Shown: in pieces, positions 1 to 6,440 of the stretch | Position numbering within the stretch: position 1 is the stretch's first letter | Layout: each line of letters starts with the position of its first letter | DNA from: a bacterium | GTDB taxonomy: Bacteria > Spirochaetota > Spirochaetia > JABEVK01 | Direction: 5' to 3' | DNA: 8,262 nucleotides | NCBI GenBank assembly: GCA_021782055.1 | Contig: JAJXVP010000114.1 | Location: 1-8,262 of the forward strand | The notes under the pieces: model-generated | Database searches by the model: none | Told to the model about the DNA's origin: nothing | The model's input: only the letters and a program-made list of their open reading frames with translations | Position numbers and translations under genes: made by a program

Positions 1-310
1 GAAAATGGAACTGAAAGATGATGCCCACCGTCTTGGCACGAAAGCCCGACAGCTCTTTTTCTTTTAAGGCCGAGACAGGCTTACCCGCTACCGCAATGGT
101 TCCACTGGTCGGTCGGTCCAGGGCGGCCGCTAGGTGAAGCAAGGTGCTTTTGCCCGCCCCCGATTCGCCGGTAATGGAAGCCGAAACTCGGGGGGGTAAG
201 CTCCAGGTAAGATCTTTTAAAATGAGCAGGTCTTCGGTTTGACCGGTAAAGGTTTTTGTTACCGAACGGTATTCTAATAAGGGTGGTTCAAGGGGCTGAG
301 TGTCGCTCAT
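1..310 (-). CDS. lolD: LolD-like lipoprotein-export ABC transporter ATPase (N-terminal part, runs off the window)
   Basis: ATPase subunit that powers a LolCDE-type inner-membrane complex, which releases lipoproteins for transfer to the outer membrane. The 103 visible residues hold the Walker A motif GESGAGKST (residues 48-56), followed by LLHLAAALDRPTSG, which matches the LolD/MacB subfamily (LLHLLGGLD.PTSG in LolD). The visible part ends in the Q-loop, VGIIFQFHF (95-103); the FQFHF form is typical of LolD. Signature motif, Walker B and H-loop lie beyond position 1. The ATG at 310-308 overlaps the TGA of the permease gene in an ATGA junction, so the two products are probably made in a coupled way. 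A GGAGG lies about 13 bases upstream, rather far, which also fits coupling. A MacB-like or other MacB/FtsE-family exporter ATPase is the alternative; the permease next to it favours LolD. Confidence 0.88.
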   Translation of the reverse strand, partial: MSDTQPLEPPLLEYRSVTKTFTGQTEDLLILKDLTWSLPPRVSASITGESGAGKSTLLHLAAALDRPTSGTIAVAGKPVSALKEKELSGFRAKTVGIIFQFHF

Positions 311-1572
311 TCGTTTTTTAAGACCTCCGAGGGAACGATCTTGGTGACGCGGGACGAGGCCAGCCAGGCGGCTAGCGCCGCCGAGATGATGGCAAAACCA
401 GCAATCATAGCGGCCTCCTGCGGCAGAACACGGGCGGGGATGGCGGGCAAGTAGAAGGCTTCGCTAGAAAACAACGTCACGCTCCCCCCCGAAATTGTTT
501 TAAAAAGGGTGTTAAGGACATCTTGCAGAGTGGTCAAAACCCGCGAAATCGAGTTAGCGACAACAATACCCAACACAGTGCCAAAAACTGCACCCAACAC
601 GCCAACCCCTAGGCCCTCCCAGGCAAAGACCTTGCGGATACGTTGAACGTCCAGACCCAGGGCTTGCCATATGGCAATCTCTTCGGTGTGTTCTTGAACG
701 GTTCGGCGTTGACTTTGAAACACATTCACCCCCACGACCAAAAAGACCAACCCCACCAAGAACATCATCGAAGTTTTTTCGGTTTTTAGTGCACCAAAAA
801 AGGCAGCATTAAAGGTCCGCCAGCTGGTGAACTCTGACACCGGGGCCCCAGCGGCCTTGGCAATTTGGTGCATCATTGCCCAGTCATCGTCGGCGTGGGT
901 GAGCTTTATACCAATTCGCTCATCGCTGGGCGAGGTCAACCCCGCCAAGGCGGTAGTCCGATCGACAAAAATCCAGCCTGCGTCAATCTCGTAATAACCA
1001 GTCCGAAAGATGCCGGTCACGGTCAGGGTCGAATAAACGGGACGAAAAAATGAAAAGTGCGGGTTCTGAAGCGCCAGAACCTTAAGCGTATCGCCGATAC
1101 CCACCCCCAAAGCACGGGAAAGCTCTTCGCCGATGATGACCTGACCATTACCCGGAACGGCAGAACCGGTCACGATGGTCAAATGCCTGGCAAAACGCTT
1201 ATCACGCTTCCAGGCGAGCGGTGACAGCCCCCGTAAAATTGCCGGTCGGGCATCACCGCCTGCTCCATAAACTAAAGTTTGCGTTTCAGTATAGGGCTCG
1301 ACAGCTCGCACTCCTGGCAGGGCTCGTAAGCGTTGCAAAACAGGTTCAGGGACAGGTTCGGGGGGCTTCCACTGCAGGTGGTACGACGACACCTCAAGGA
1401 TGCTTTCAATAAAGGTCAGCTGAAAACCATTCATAACGGCCAGTACCGCGTTCAAGGTTAACACCCCCACGGTTAACCCAAGCACCGACATTAAGGGGGC
1501 CGACCAGCCCCGTTCGCGACGTTTTGAGCGTAAGTAGCGTGTCGAAAGAAACAACAGCCCGCGAAATTTCAT
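307..1572 (-). CDS. LolC/LolE family lipoprotein-releasing permease
   Basis: Inner-membrane permease of a LolCDE-type exporter, 421 residues, near the usual length of LolC/LolE (about 400-415). Topology is that of the family: TM1 at about 26-47, a large periplasmic domain (about 50-265), then TM2 (about 268-287), TM3 (about 318-340) and TM4 (about 386-405). Visible family signatures are the N-terminal R-Y-L-R-S-K-R-R stretch followed by SVLGLTVGVLTLNAVLAVMNGFQ-like sequence into TM1, GIFRTGYYEID (188-197) in the periplasmic domain, and a cytoplasmic coupling stretch around HTEEIAIWQALG (295-306) after TM2. The ATG at 1572-1570 overlaps the previous gene's TGA as ATGA, and AAGGA lies 6 bases upstream. 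lolD follows with another ATGA overlap. Whether this is LolC, LolE or a single homodimerising LolF-like permease cannot be told, because sequence beyond lolD is missing; no gene symbol is given for that reason. Confidence 0.88.
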   Translation of the reverse strand: MKFRGLLFLSTRYLRSKRRERGWSAPLMSVLGLTVGVLTLNAVLAVMNGFQLTFIESILEVSSYHLQWKPPEPVPEPVLQRLRALPGVRAVEPYTETQTLVYGAGGDARPAILRGLSPLAWKRDKRFARHLTIVTGSAVPGNGQVIIGEELSRALGVGIGDTLKVLALQNPHFSFFRPVYSTLTVTGIFRTGYYEIDAGWIFVDRTTALAGLTSPSDERIGIKLTHADDDWAMMHQIAKAAGAPVSEFTSWRTFNAAFFGALKTEKTSMMFLVGLVFLVVGVNVFQSQRRTVQEHTEEIAIWQALGLDVQRIRKVFAWEGLGVGVLGAVFGTVLGIVVANSISRVLTTLQDVLNTLFKTISGGSVTLFSSEAFYLPAIPARVLPQEAAMIAGFAIISAALAAWLASSRVTKIVPSEVLKNE

Positions 1573-2690
1573 GGGGAGTCCTTAAGCATACGCACTAAAT
1601 TGCCATCCAAATAAAAAAAAGTTGCCACGGTGCGGCCGTTTTTCCAGAGTTTTTCCCAAATTTTCGTACCTTGCAGGTACTGCTCTTCTTTTTCGAGGTC
1701 CTCACCTACCCAAACACTGCGGCTTTGCAGGACGCCGTCTTTCCACGTGGTGACGATTTTTCCTGTCGGTGTCCATTCGGTTTTTACCTCGTCAAGGAGG
1801 TCGTTTACCTGTTGCGCTTGTACGGTCAGGCGGCCTTCTTGATCGTAGGTCCAGGTTTTTACGAGCTTGGTTTTATCGGCAAGGGTGGTTATTTCGCGGA
1901 TCAAGCGGCCTGAACTATCGTAGTCTTTTACTGATTTTTGACCGTTTACCGTTGAGGTCTCGGTTTGACCTTGAGGGGTATCGGTCCAGACTTTTTCTTG
2001 GGTCTGCCCCGAGGCATCAGTATCGGTCTCTAAAAGAGTTTTTCCCAACACAATGCGTTGAATGCTTCGACCTTTAAACAGCTCGCTGTCAGCGACCCGT
2101 CCGGTTTCGCCATTGGTCCAGACGGTATACCCCAAGATCACACCGTCGAGCGCCCGGCGTACCAAACGGCGCAGGCGTCCATCCGGTGCATACGAAAGCG
2201 TGTCTTCGTATAAAAAGCGTCCCCCGGGGGTCAACACCTTTTGTCCCTTAAGGCGGTTACCTTCCCAAAGTAGCTCGTGTTTGAGCGTTTCGTGCCCTTG
2301 ACGGTATTCGGTATACCCGGTCAGATGATGCGAAGTGGGGTCATAGGTCCGCACTTCAAAAACTTCGTGGTTGCGGTAGGTGTCGACTTCGATCTCTTGG
2401 TGGTTAGAATCAAAGACGCGGCGAATTACGCGTTGTTCTTGACGCCCCTTCCAGAGGGTTTCCCACTTTTCGTGGCCGACGTCCCGAACTGCCAAGGTCC
2501 AAGGGTACGAGGTGCGGTCGTACCAGGAACAACCTTGAAGCGGGGTACCCAACGAGTCTGAAACCCACCAAACCCAGGCTGACGGTGTTGAAAGGTACGG
2601 TATTTTAACAGGCTCGGCGGTTCCCGCCTGCCCGGGAAGCAACGCCAGAGCGGTTAGCCACAAGAATACCCAGGGCCGCGGTCGGTTCAC
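1569..2690 (-). CDS. Exported YD/MORN-like repeat protein, function unknown
   Basis: A 373-residue protein I do not recognise as a named family. The N terminus (NRPRP, then WVFLWLTALALLPG, then QAGTA before E26) reads as a Sec signal peptide cut by signal peptidase I, so the product is probably periplasmic or surface-bound. The mature part is almost all short beta-type units rich in Y/W-x-x-x-G-[RK]: YAPDGRLRRL (167-176), YDSSGRLIRE (257-266), YDQEGRLTVQ (282-291), WTPTGKIVTT (306-315). These resemble YD/RHS repeats or YwqK-type MORN-like repeats and probably fold as an elongated beta sheet. The start is GTG (2690-2688), overlapping the ftsY stop as GTGA; it is chosen because the signal peptide begins right there. 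The gene lies between ftsY and the Lol permease with 4-base overlaps on both sides, so a role in envelope biogenesis or lipoprotein traffic is a reasonable inference, not shown. Confidence 0.72.
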   Translation of the reverse strand: MNRPRPWVFLWLTALALLPGQAGTAEPVKIPYLSTPSAWVWWVSDSLGTPLQGCSWYDRTSYPWTLAVRDVGHEKWETLWKGRQEQRVIRRVFDSNHQEIEVDTYRNHEVFEVRTYDPTSHHLTGYTEYRQGHETLKHELLWEGNRLKGQKVLTPGGRFLYEDTLSYAPDGRLRRLVRRALDGVILGYTVWTNGETGRVADSELFKGRSIQRIVLGKTLLETDTDASGQTQEKVWTDTPQGQTETSTVNGQKSVKDYDSSGRLIREITTLADKTKLVKTWTYDQEGRLTVQAQQVNDLLDEVKTEWTPTGKIVTTWKDGVLQSRSVWVGEDLEKEEQYLQGTKIWEKLWKNGRTVATFFYLDGNLVRMLKDSP

Positions 2691-3553
2691 TTGGCCCCCA
2701 GAAGTCCTTCGACAAAGCTATCCTTGTCAAAAACCTCAAGGTCGGGAAGCTTTTCGCCGGTGCCCCAAAAGAAAAAGGGTAAGCCCAACTCTTGGCAAAT
2801 CGACAAGGCAATGCCCCCTTTGCCCGACGAGTCGTATTTTGAGAGCACCAGGCCGTCCAAGCCGGCGGCTTCGTGAAAAACCTTAGCTTGTTGAAAGGCG
2901 TTTTGCCCGGTGGTGGCGTCAATGACAAGAATTTTTTGAAGCACCCCGTCGCCAATCCGGCTCTGGGCAATCTTGAGTACCTTTTGAAGCTCGCGCACCA
3001 GGTTCTCTTTGGTGTGCATTCGCCCGGCGGTGTCAGCCAACACGACCTTATCCCCTTGGGCGCGCGCACTATCAAGGGCATCGTACAAAACGGCACCGGG
3101 GTCTGCCCCCTGCCCTTGCCCAATAACCCGCACTTTAAGGCGCGAGCCGTGAAGCTGTATCTGCTGGACCGCGGCGGCACGAAAGGTGTCCCCCGCCGCA
3201 AGAACAATGGGCCCCTTCTGCTCTTGTTCCAAACGGTAGGCGAGCTTGGCGATCGAGGTGGTTTTTCCCACGCCGTTGACCCCTAAAAACAGGTAAAGGT
3301 TCAGCTTTTGCGGGTCATAGGCCAAAGTTTTCGTTAATAAGGATTCTTTTAATAGGGTTTTTAAAAGATCCCGGAGTTCTTCGGGTCCTTTGACACGGTC
3401 TTTGGCCATAGTCTTTAGGCGTTCGCTCATCAGCTTTGCGGTTTTGTAGCCCAAATCCGCCTCGATCAAAATATCTTCGAGCTCCTCGACCAGGGCCGCA
3501 TGCGGCGAGGCAAAAAAAAGATTCTTGAGTCGTTGAAAGAGGCTTAAGGCCAT
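2687..3553 (-). CDS. ftsY: FtsY, signal recognition particle receptor GTPase
   Basis: SRP receptor that docks ribosome-nascent chain-SRP complexes at the inner membrane, forming a paired GTPase complex with Ffh. The 288 residues cover only the NG core: an amphipathic N-terminal helix (LFQRLKNLFF, 5-14) likely to touch the membrane, the N-domain helices to about 80, then the G domain. Visible motifs: G1 GVNGVGKTTS (91-100), G2 DTFRAAA (122-128), G3 DTAGR (174-178), TTGQNA (214-219), G4 SKYD (238-241) with following SSGKGG, and closing loop GTGE (264-267). The acidic A domain of E. coli FtsY is absent, as in many bacteria. FtsY is preferred over Ffh because there is no methionine-rich M domain. 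G1 ends in Ser rather than the usual Thr, and G4 is SKYD rather than TKLD. ATG at 3553 has GGAG 5 bases upstream; it starts 13 bases after the PEGA gene stop. Confidence 0.96.
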   Translation of the reverse strand: MALSLFQRLKNLFFASPHAALVEELEDILIEADLGYKTAKLMSERLKTMAKDRVKGPEELRDLLKTLLKESLLTKTLAYDPQKLNLYLFLGVNGVGKTTSIAKLAYRLEQEQKGPIVLAAGDTFRAAAVQQIQLHGSRLKVRVIGQGQGADPGAVLYDALDSARAQGDKVVLADTAGRMHTKENLVRELQKVLKIAQSRIGDGVLQKILVIDATTGQNAFQQAKVFHEAAGLDGLVLSKYDSSGKGGIALSICQELGLPFFFWGTGEKLPDLEVFDKDSFVEGLLGAK

Positions 3554-3566
3554 GCAAGCTCCGAAA

Positions 3567-5012
3567 TTATTGGGTTTCTGCGACGTGAATATAGGCAGAC
3601 AGTTCCATCATCATCCAGACAAAAACGCCAGTGGTCAAGGCCAAACCGCCGTAGGCCCCATAGCGAAAGTTCTGAGCCCATTGGTAGGCTTGGCTGTAAT
3701 TGGCATAGACGACAGGGTTCGCATTGCTAGCATATTGCGCGGCATACTGGTTGGTAAGGGCCGTCCACTGGTCCGAAAAGGCACGAGCCAGGATGGTCGA
3801 GGTCAATGAAAACGAAAAGACTGCTAAGGATAGGTAAAATTGATCTTTAGCTTTTTGCAGGTCAGGTTTAGGTTGGGCTGGCAAAAGCAAAAAATTGAGG
3901 TCTTTTTGCCCTGGGGTGATCGACGAACTGATCGATTCGTAATGGTCAAGCTCAAGTTGCAAGTGGGCTTTGGAAATTGGCGAGGGAACTTTAAGAGGCG
4001 TTTTGCCCAACCAGCGGCTGTCTACCCAAACATCGGCCCCCTCAGGAGTAGTCTCGATGCTGACCGGCGGGGCCTTTGATCGCTCAAGCGTCCAAGTCAG
4101 GCTTGTCTGTTTATTAGCGGCTAAGTTGAGGGTCTTAGTCATCGTTAGGAACCCTGGTGCCTCAGCTTCGATTTTTACGCGGCCAGGCGGAAGATCGCGA
4201 AGCACCAAAGGGTTGCCATAACTCTTGCCGTCGATCCTATAGAGTACCGTAGACGGCTGGGCGTGGATGGTTAACGAGGCCCAGGCCCGTCCCAAAAACA
4301 GTGTTTGAAAAGCATTATGGGCTTTTTCTAACCGCTCATGAATCTCGTCGGGCAAAAAGCTGTCATCCCAGACCAACAGGTTACGGTTTTCTAAACGGCT
4401 CCAAAGTCCAATCTCTAAGTGCCAAATTTTGCCTCGTGAGTGCAAAATTCCCCAAAACATCAAATCGGCATTCAGCGCTTGTGCCATGTCGGCCGGAGCC
4501 CCTGGTTTTACCTGTGAAACCACAGTGCCATCTGAGGGCCCCCCAAACTTCAGCGGCAGGGGGTTCACTAAGGGCACAAGCTCGGGGTGCGCCCGAAATT
4601 GGTGCCAGAGCTGGCTTTCATCGCGCCACCCTTGAATCGAGGTTGTGCTGGGGGGTGCCGAGTCTGTAATTTCGGCCTCGGCTTGTTGGTTGCGGTAGTC
4701 GGTGATGATTTTATCAAGGGCCACCCGAGCCTTGGTTAAAATCGAATTTTGAAGCAAATGAATTTCTTCAGAATCTAAAAAACGGGTGGAGATGTCAGGC
4801 CAATTTTGCACGAACTCACGGGCCATGGCATCGCGAATCGATTGACCATCGGGGGTGCCTTGCGGGTTTTGCCACTGGGCGCAGACCCAGGTCCAAGAGG
4901 TAGGAAGGTCAGCTTGCCAATCGGTAGGCCAGGTGAGGTCTTGCGCTGACAGGACCGAGGCGCACAACAGCCCTGTCAGTGCAAAAAGTTTAAAGATCGT
5001 CGGCTTCGTCAT
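3567..5012 (-). CDS. Exported PEGA-domain protein with two C-terminal membrane helices
   Basis: Uncharacterised envelope protein of 481 residues. Residues 1-23 form a signal peptide (MTKPTIFKLF, hydrophobic ALTGLLCASV, then LSA before Q24); the Cys at 17 sits in a poor lipobox, so signal peptidase I is more likely. Residues 24-245 are unassigned; NADLMFWGIL (181-190) followed by a beta-rich W.L.I.L stretch faintly recalls the CsgG/LpoB-like fold, a weak guess. Two PEGA-type domains follow: about 246-309 (G..L.L.DLPPG...I...APGF) and about 316-377 (TTPEGADVWVDSRWLGKTPL). PEGA domains are surface or envelope modules. Two hydrophobic helices at about 392-411 and 451-472 close the protein, giving a membrane-anchored C-terminal hairpin. 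ATG at 5012 is chosen because the signal peptide starts there; the open frame runs further upstream, but only inside prfB. The start lies within the last 23 bases of prfB. Confidence 0.82.
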   Translation of the reverse strand: MTKPTIFKLFALTGLLCASVLSAQDLTWPTDWQADLPTSWTWVCAQWQNPQGTPDGQSIRDAMAREFVQNWPDISTRFLDSEEIHLLQNSILTKARVALDKIITDYRNQQAEAEITDSAPPSTTSIQGWRDESQLWHQFRAHPELVPLVNPLPLKFGGPSDGTVVSQVKPGAPADMAQALNADLMFWGILHSRGKIWHLEIGLWSRLENRNLLVWDDSFLPDEIHERLEKAHNAFQTLFLGRAWASLTIHAQPSTVLYRIDGKSYGNPLVLRDLPPGRVKIEAEAPGFLTMTKTLNLAANKQTSLTWTLERSKAPPVSIETTPEGADVWVDSRWLGKTPLKVPSPISKAHLQLELDHYESISSSITPGQKDLNFLLLPAQPKPDLQKAKDQFYLSLAVFSFSLTSTILARAFSDQWTALTNQYAAQYASNANPVVYANYSQAYQWAQNFRYGAYGGLALTTGVFVWMMMELSAYIHVAETQ

Positions 5013-6124
5013 CGGGAACAAAGGCTTTGTTCTCCCACGAAAAACGCATGTATTCTTCGATAAAGTCGTCAATTTCGCCGTCCATGACAGCTTGAATGTT
5101 GCCCGTTTCATGCTTGTTGCGATGGTCTTTGACCAACGTGTAGGGCTGAAACACGTACGAACGGATTTGAGAACCCCATTCAATGGCCTTTTTGTCGGCC
5201 GAGTACTTGGCCATTTCTTTGTCTTTTTCGGCTCGGTAGTACTCATATAACCGAGACTTCAACATAGACATCGCGGTGGCCTTGTTTTTGAACTGCGACC
5301 GTTCGTTCTGACATTGTACCACGATTCCTGTTGGGTAGTGGGTAATCCGAATCGCCGAGTCGGTTTTGTTAACGTGCTGGCCGCCGGCACCCTGAGCGCG
5401 GAAGGTGTCGATGCGAATATCATCGTCTTTAATATCGACATCGATAGACTCGTCGAGCACAGGGTGGGTAGCTACCGAGGCAAACGACGTGTGCCGCCGT
5501 GCCGCCGCATCAAAGGGAGAAATTCGTACTAAACGGTGGACCCCGTTTTCATTTTTTAAGTATCCGTACGCAAATTCACCGGTAATCTGCAGGGTAACCG
5601 ATTTAACACCGCCTTCCGCCTCTAAAAGGTCGACAACTTCAACCTTAAATTTGCGGCGTTCGGCCCAGCGGGTATACATCCGCAACAGCATTGACGCCCA
5701 GTCACAGGCTTCGGTTCCCCCCGCCCCCGCGTGAATTTCTAAAAAGGTATCCATGCGGTCGGCTTCATCCGACAGCAACTCGAGCACACGTAGCTCATTG
5801 TACCGTCGGTCCAGTCCGGTCAACACCGAGGCGACTTCTGCTTCGAGGCTTTGATCTTTTTCAGCTACGGCAAGGCCAAAGAGCTCTTCCAGGTCGGTAA
5901 TTTCTCGAACCAAGGCTTCCCAGGGGTCAAGCCGGGCTCGAAGCCGTTTTAGCCCACTCATAATTTTTTGGGCCTCGGCGGGGTTATTCCAAAACTCGGG
6001 GTTATCGGTGAGTTTTTCTTGATCTTCTATTTGTTGGCGGAGGGTATCCGGGTCAAAGACGCCTCCAGGTGTCCAAAATTTCTGTTTTTAGGTTAAACAG
6101 TTTCGTTTGATGGTCTTCGAGCAT
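4990..6124 (-). CDS. prfB: Peptide chain release factor 2 (RF2), made by programmed +1 frameshift
   Basis: RF2 reads UAA and UGA stop codons and triggers peptide release on the ribosome. Zero frame starts at ATG 6124-6122 with AGGAG 6 bases upstream (inside the stop region of the preceding gene), runs 23 codons, and meets an in-frame TGA at 6055-6053. A +1 shift at CTT then continues from GAC at 6054 to the TAA at 4992-4990, giving 377 residues. Key motifs: the SPF tripeptide that recognises the stop codon (residues 202-204, in RISPFDAAARRHTSF) and the catalytic GGQ (247-249, in GAGGQHVN). SPF rather than PxT identifies RF2, not RF1. GAGGTEACDW lies at about 132-141. The C terminus is extended past the E. 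coli end with an acidic tail (DDEADDL). Taking the ATG at 5961 as the start would remove 54 residues of clear RF2 sequence (for example DPDTLRQQIEDQEKL), so the frameshifted reading is preferred. Confidence 0.96.
5014..5035 (-). promoter_or_regulatory. Hairpin at the prfB/PEGA overlap, just upstream of the PEGA start codon
   Basis: On the minus strand a perfect 7-base inverted repeat, GAACAAA / TTTGTTC, with a 3-base loop GCC ends a few bases before the PEGA ATG. A one-base bulge (A) and two outer GG/CC pairs extend it. The only Shine-Dalgarno-like sequence near this start, GGGAG (5036-5032), lies at the outer base of this stem, 19 bases before the ATG in linear distance. Either the hairpin brings it close to the ATG, or it hides it until ribosomes translating the end of prfB pass through. 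The stem is seen; the regulatory role is inferred. Confidence 0.5.
6052..6067 (-). promoter_or_regulatory. RF2 programmed +1 frameshift site
   Basis: On the minus strand the bases read TGG AGG CGT CTT TGA C. The layout matches the classical prfB recoding signal: a Shine-Dalgarno-like GGAGG ending three bases before CTT, the slippery CTT codon, and an in-frame TGA followed by C (a poor termination context). When RF2 is scarce, termination at codon 24 is slow, the ribosome slips from CTT to TTT and full-length RF2 is made. The spacing equals that of E. coli (AGGGGG TAT CTT TGA C). This is a self-regulating switch on RF2 amount. Confidence 0.95.
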
Positions 6125-6133
6125 GTCGGTCTC

Positions 6134-6406
6134 CTAGGTTTTTAACAGCATCCGCTTCCAACGCTTTTCTTCTAAAGAAGTAACGACCAAAGTATCCTCG
6201 ACCGGATACTGGTAAAAGCGCAAAGAGTCGTAATGATCGGTTAGTTTATCAAGTTCCAGCTTGAGCCGGGCCAGGTTTTTGTCGTTGAGCGTGTTCGTTT
6301 CGTACAGGTTTCGCTGAACTTTACGAAAGCCGTATTCCTGCAAAAGGCGGTCGGCTTTGATTCTGGTGTCTTCGTTGCCAAAATCGCAGGCAAGGGCTAT
6401 GAACAT
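6134..6406 (-). CDS. Free-standing Cas2-like protein, not part of a CRISPR locus
   Basis: A 90-residue protein with the Cas2 pattern. It begins with a hydrophobic strand ending in Asp (MFIALACDF, D8, the position of the conserved metal-binding Asp of Cas2). Next comes helix 1 (RIKADRLLQEYG), then strand 2 (FRKVQRNLYET, compare GxRVQxSVFE in Cas2), a second helix, and DSLRFYQY (60-67), matching the DSxRFY strand of Cas2. WKRMLL lies at the end. Length is typical (about 85-100). No cas1, other cas gene or repeat array is in view. Cas2 proteins are the integration-complex partner of Cas1; some have been reported as nucleases, and VapD toxins share the fold. Without Cas1 the role here is unknown: an RNA-binding or nuclease function is possible. 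It is first in the operon, 9 bases before prfB, and its stop codon overlaps the prfB ribosome site. There is no Shine-Dalgarno sequence before its ATG. Confidence 0.78.
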   Translation of the reverse strand: MFIALACDFGNEDTRIKADRLLQEYGFRKVQRNLYETNTLNDKNLARLKLELDKLTDHYDSLRFYQYPVEDTLVVTSLEEKRWKRMLLKT

Positions 6407-6428
6407 GAGCTAATTTATGCTGTAAGAT
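6400..6428 (+). promoter_or_regulatory. Possible weak promoter of the divergent secreted-protein gene
   Basis: TGAACA (6400-6405, 4 of 6) and TAAGAT (6423-6428, 4 of 6) with a 17-base spacer would start transcription near 6435, ahead of the strong ribosome site AGGGGAGG (6441-6448). It overlaps the minus-strand promoter almost completely. Both boxes are poor, so this is a candidate only. Confidence 0.3.
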
Positions 6429-6440
6429 AAATTCTGTCAA
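6412..6440 (-). promoter_or_regulatory. Sigma-70-like promoter of the cas2-like/prfB/ftsY/lol operon
   Basis: Reading the minus strand: TTGACA (6440-6435, perfect -35), a 17-base spacer, TAAATT (6417-6412, 4 of 6 -10 matches). Only five bases (AGCTC) separate the -10 from the ATG at 6406, so transcription would start at or next to the start codon, giving a leaderless or nearly leaderless mRNA. The alternative -10, CATAAA, would have a 15-base spacer and is less likely. It is the only good promoter I noticed in front of the seven-gene run. Confidence 0.6.

Noticed and set aside
2605..3207. A 200-residue open frame on the minus strand across the end of ftsY
   Set aside because: It overlaps ftsY in another frame, is rich in Arg, Pro and Cys with no domain-like pattern, and ftsY motifs are decisive for the real frame.
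4301..4669. A 122-residue plus-strand open frame inside the PEGA gene
   Set aside because: It is antisense to a gene with signal peptide and domains; composition is non-protein-like and there is no ribosome site evidence.
5013..5246. In-frame upstream extension of the PEGA protein by 78 residues
   Set aside because: The stretch lies wholly inside prfB in another frame, is Lys/Thr-rich without family features, and would bury the clear signal peptide that starts at 5012.
4990..5961. prfB as a 323-residue protein starting at ATG 5961
   Set aside because: Conserved RF2 sequence continues upstream in frame to the CTT TGA C frameshift site, and a well-placed start with AGGAG exists at 6124.
4990..6124. 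A real frameshift mutation (pseudogene) in prfB
   Set aside because: The break falls exactly at the known RF2 recoding signal and the rest of the protein, including SPF and GGQ, is intact.
6134..6406. Part of a CRISPR-Cas locus
   Set aside because: No direct-repeat array and no cas1 or effector gene is visible on either side; neighbours are housekeeping genes.
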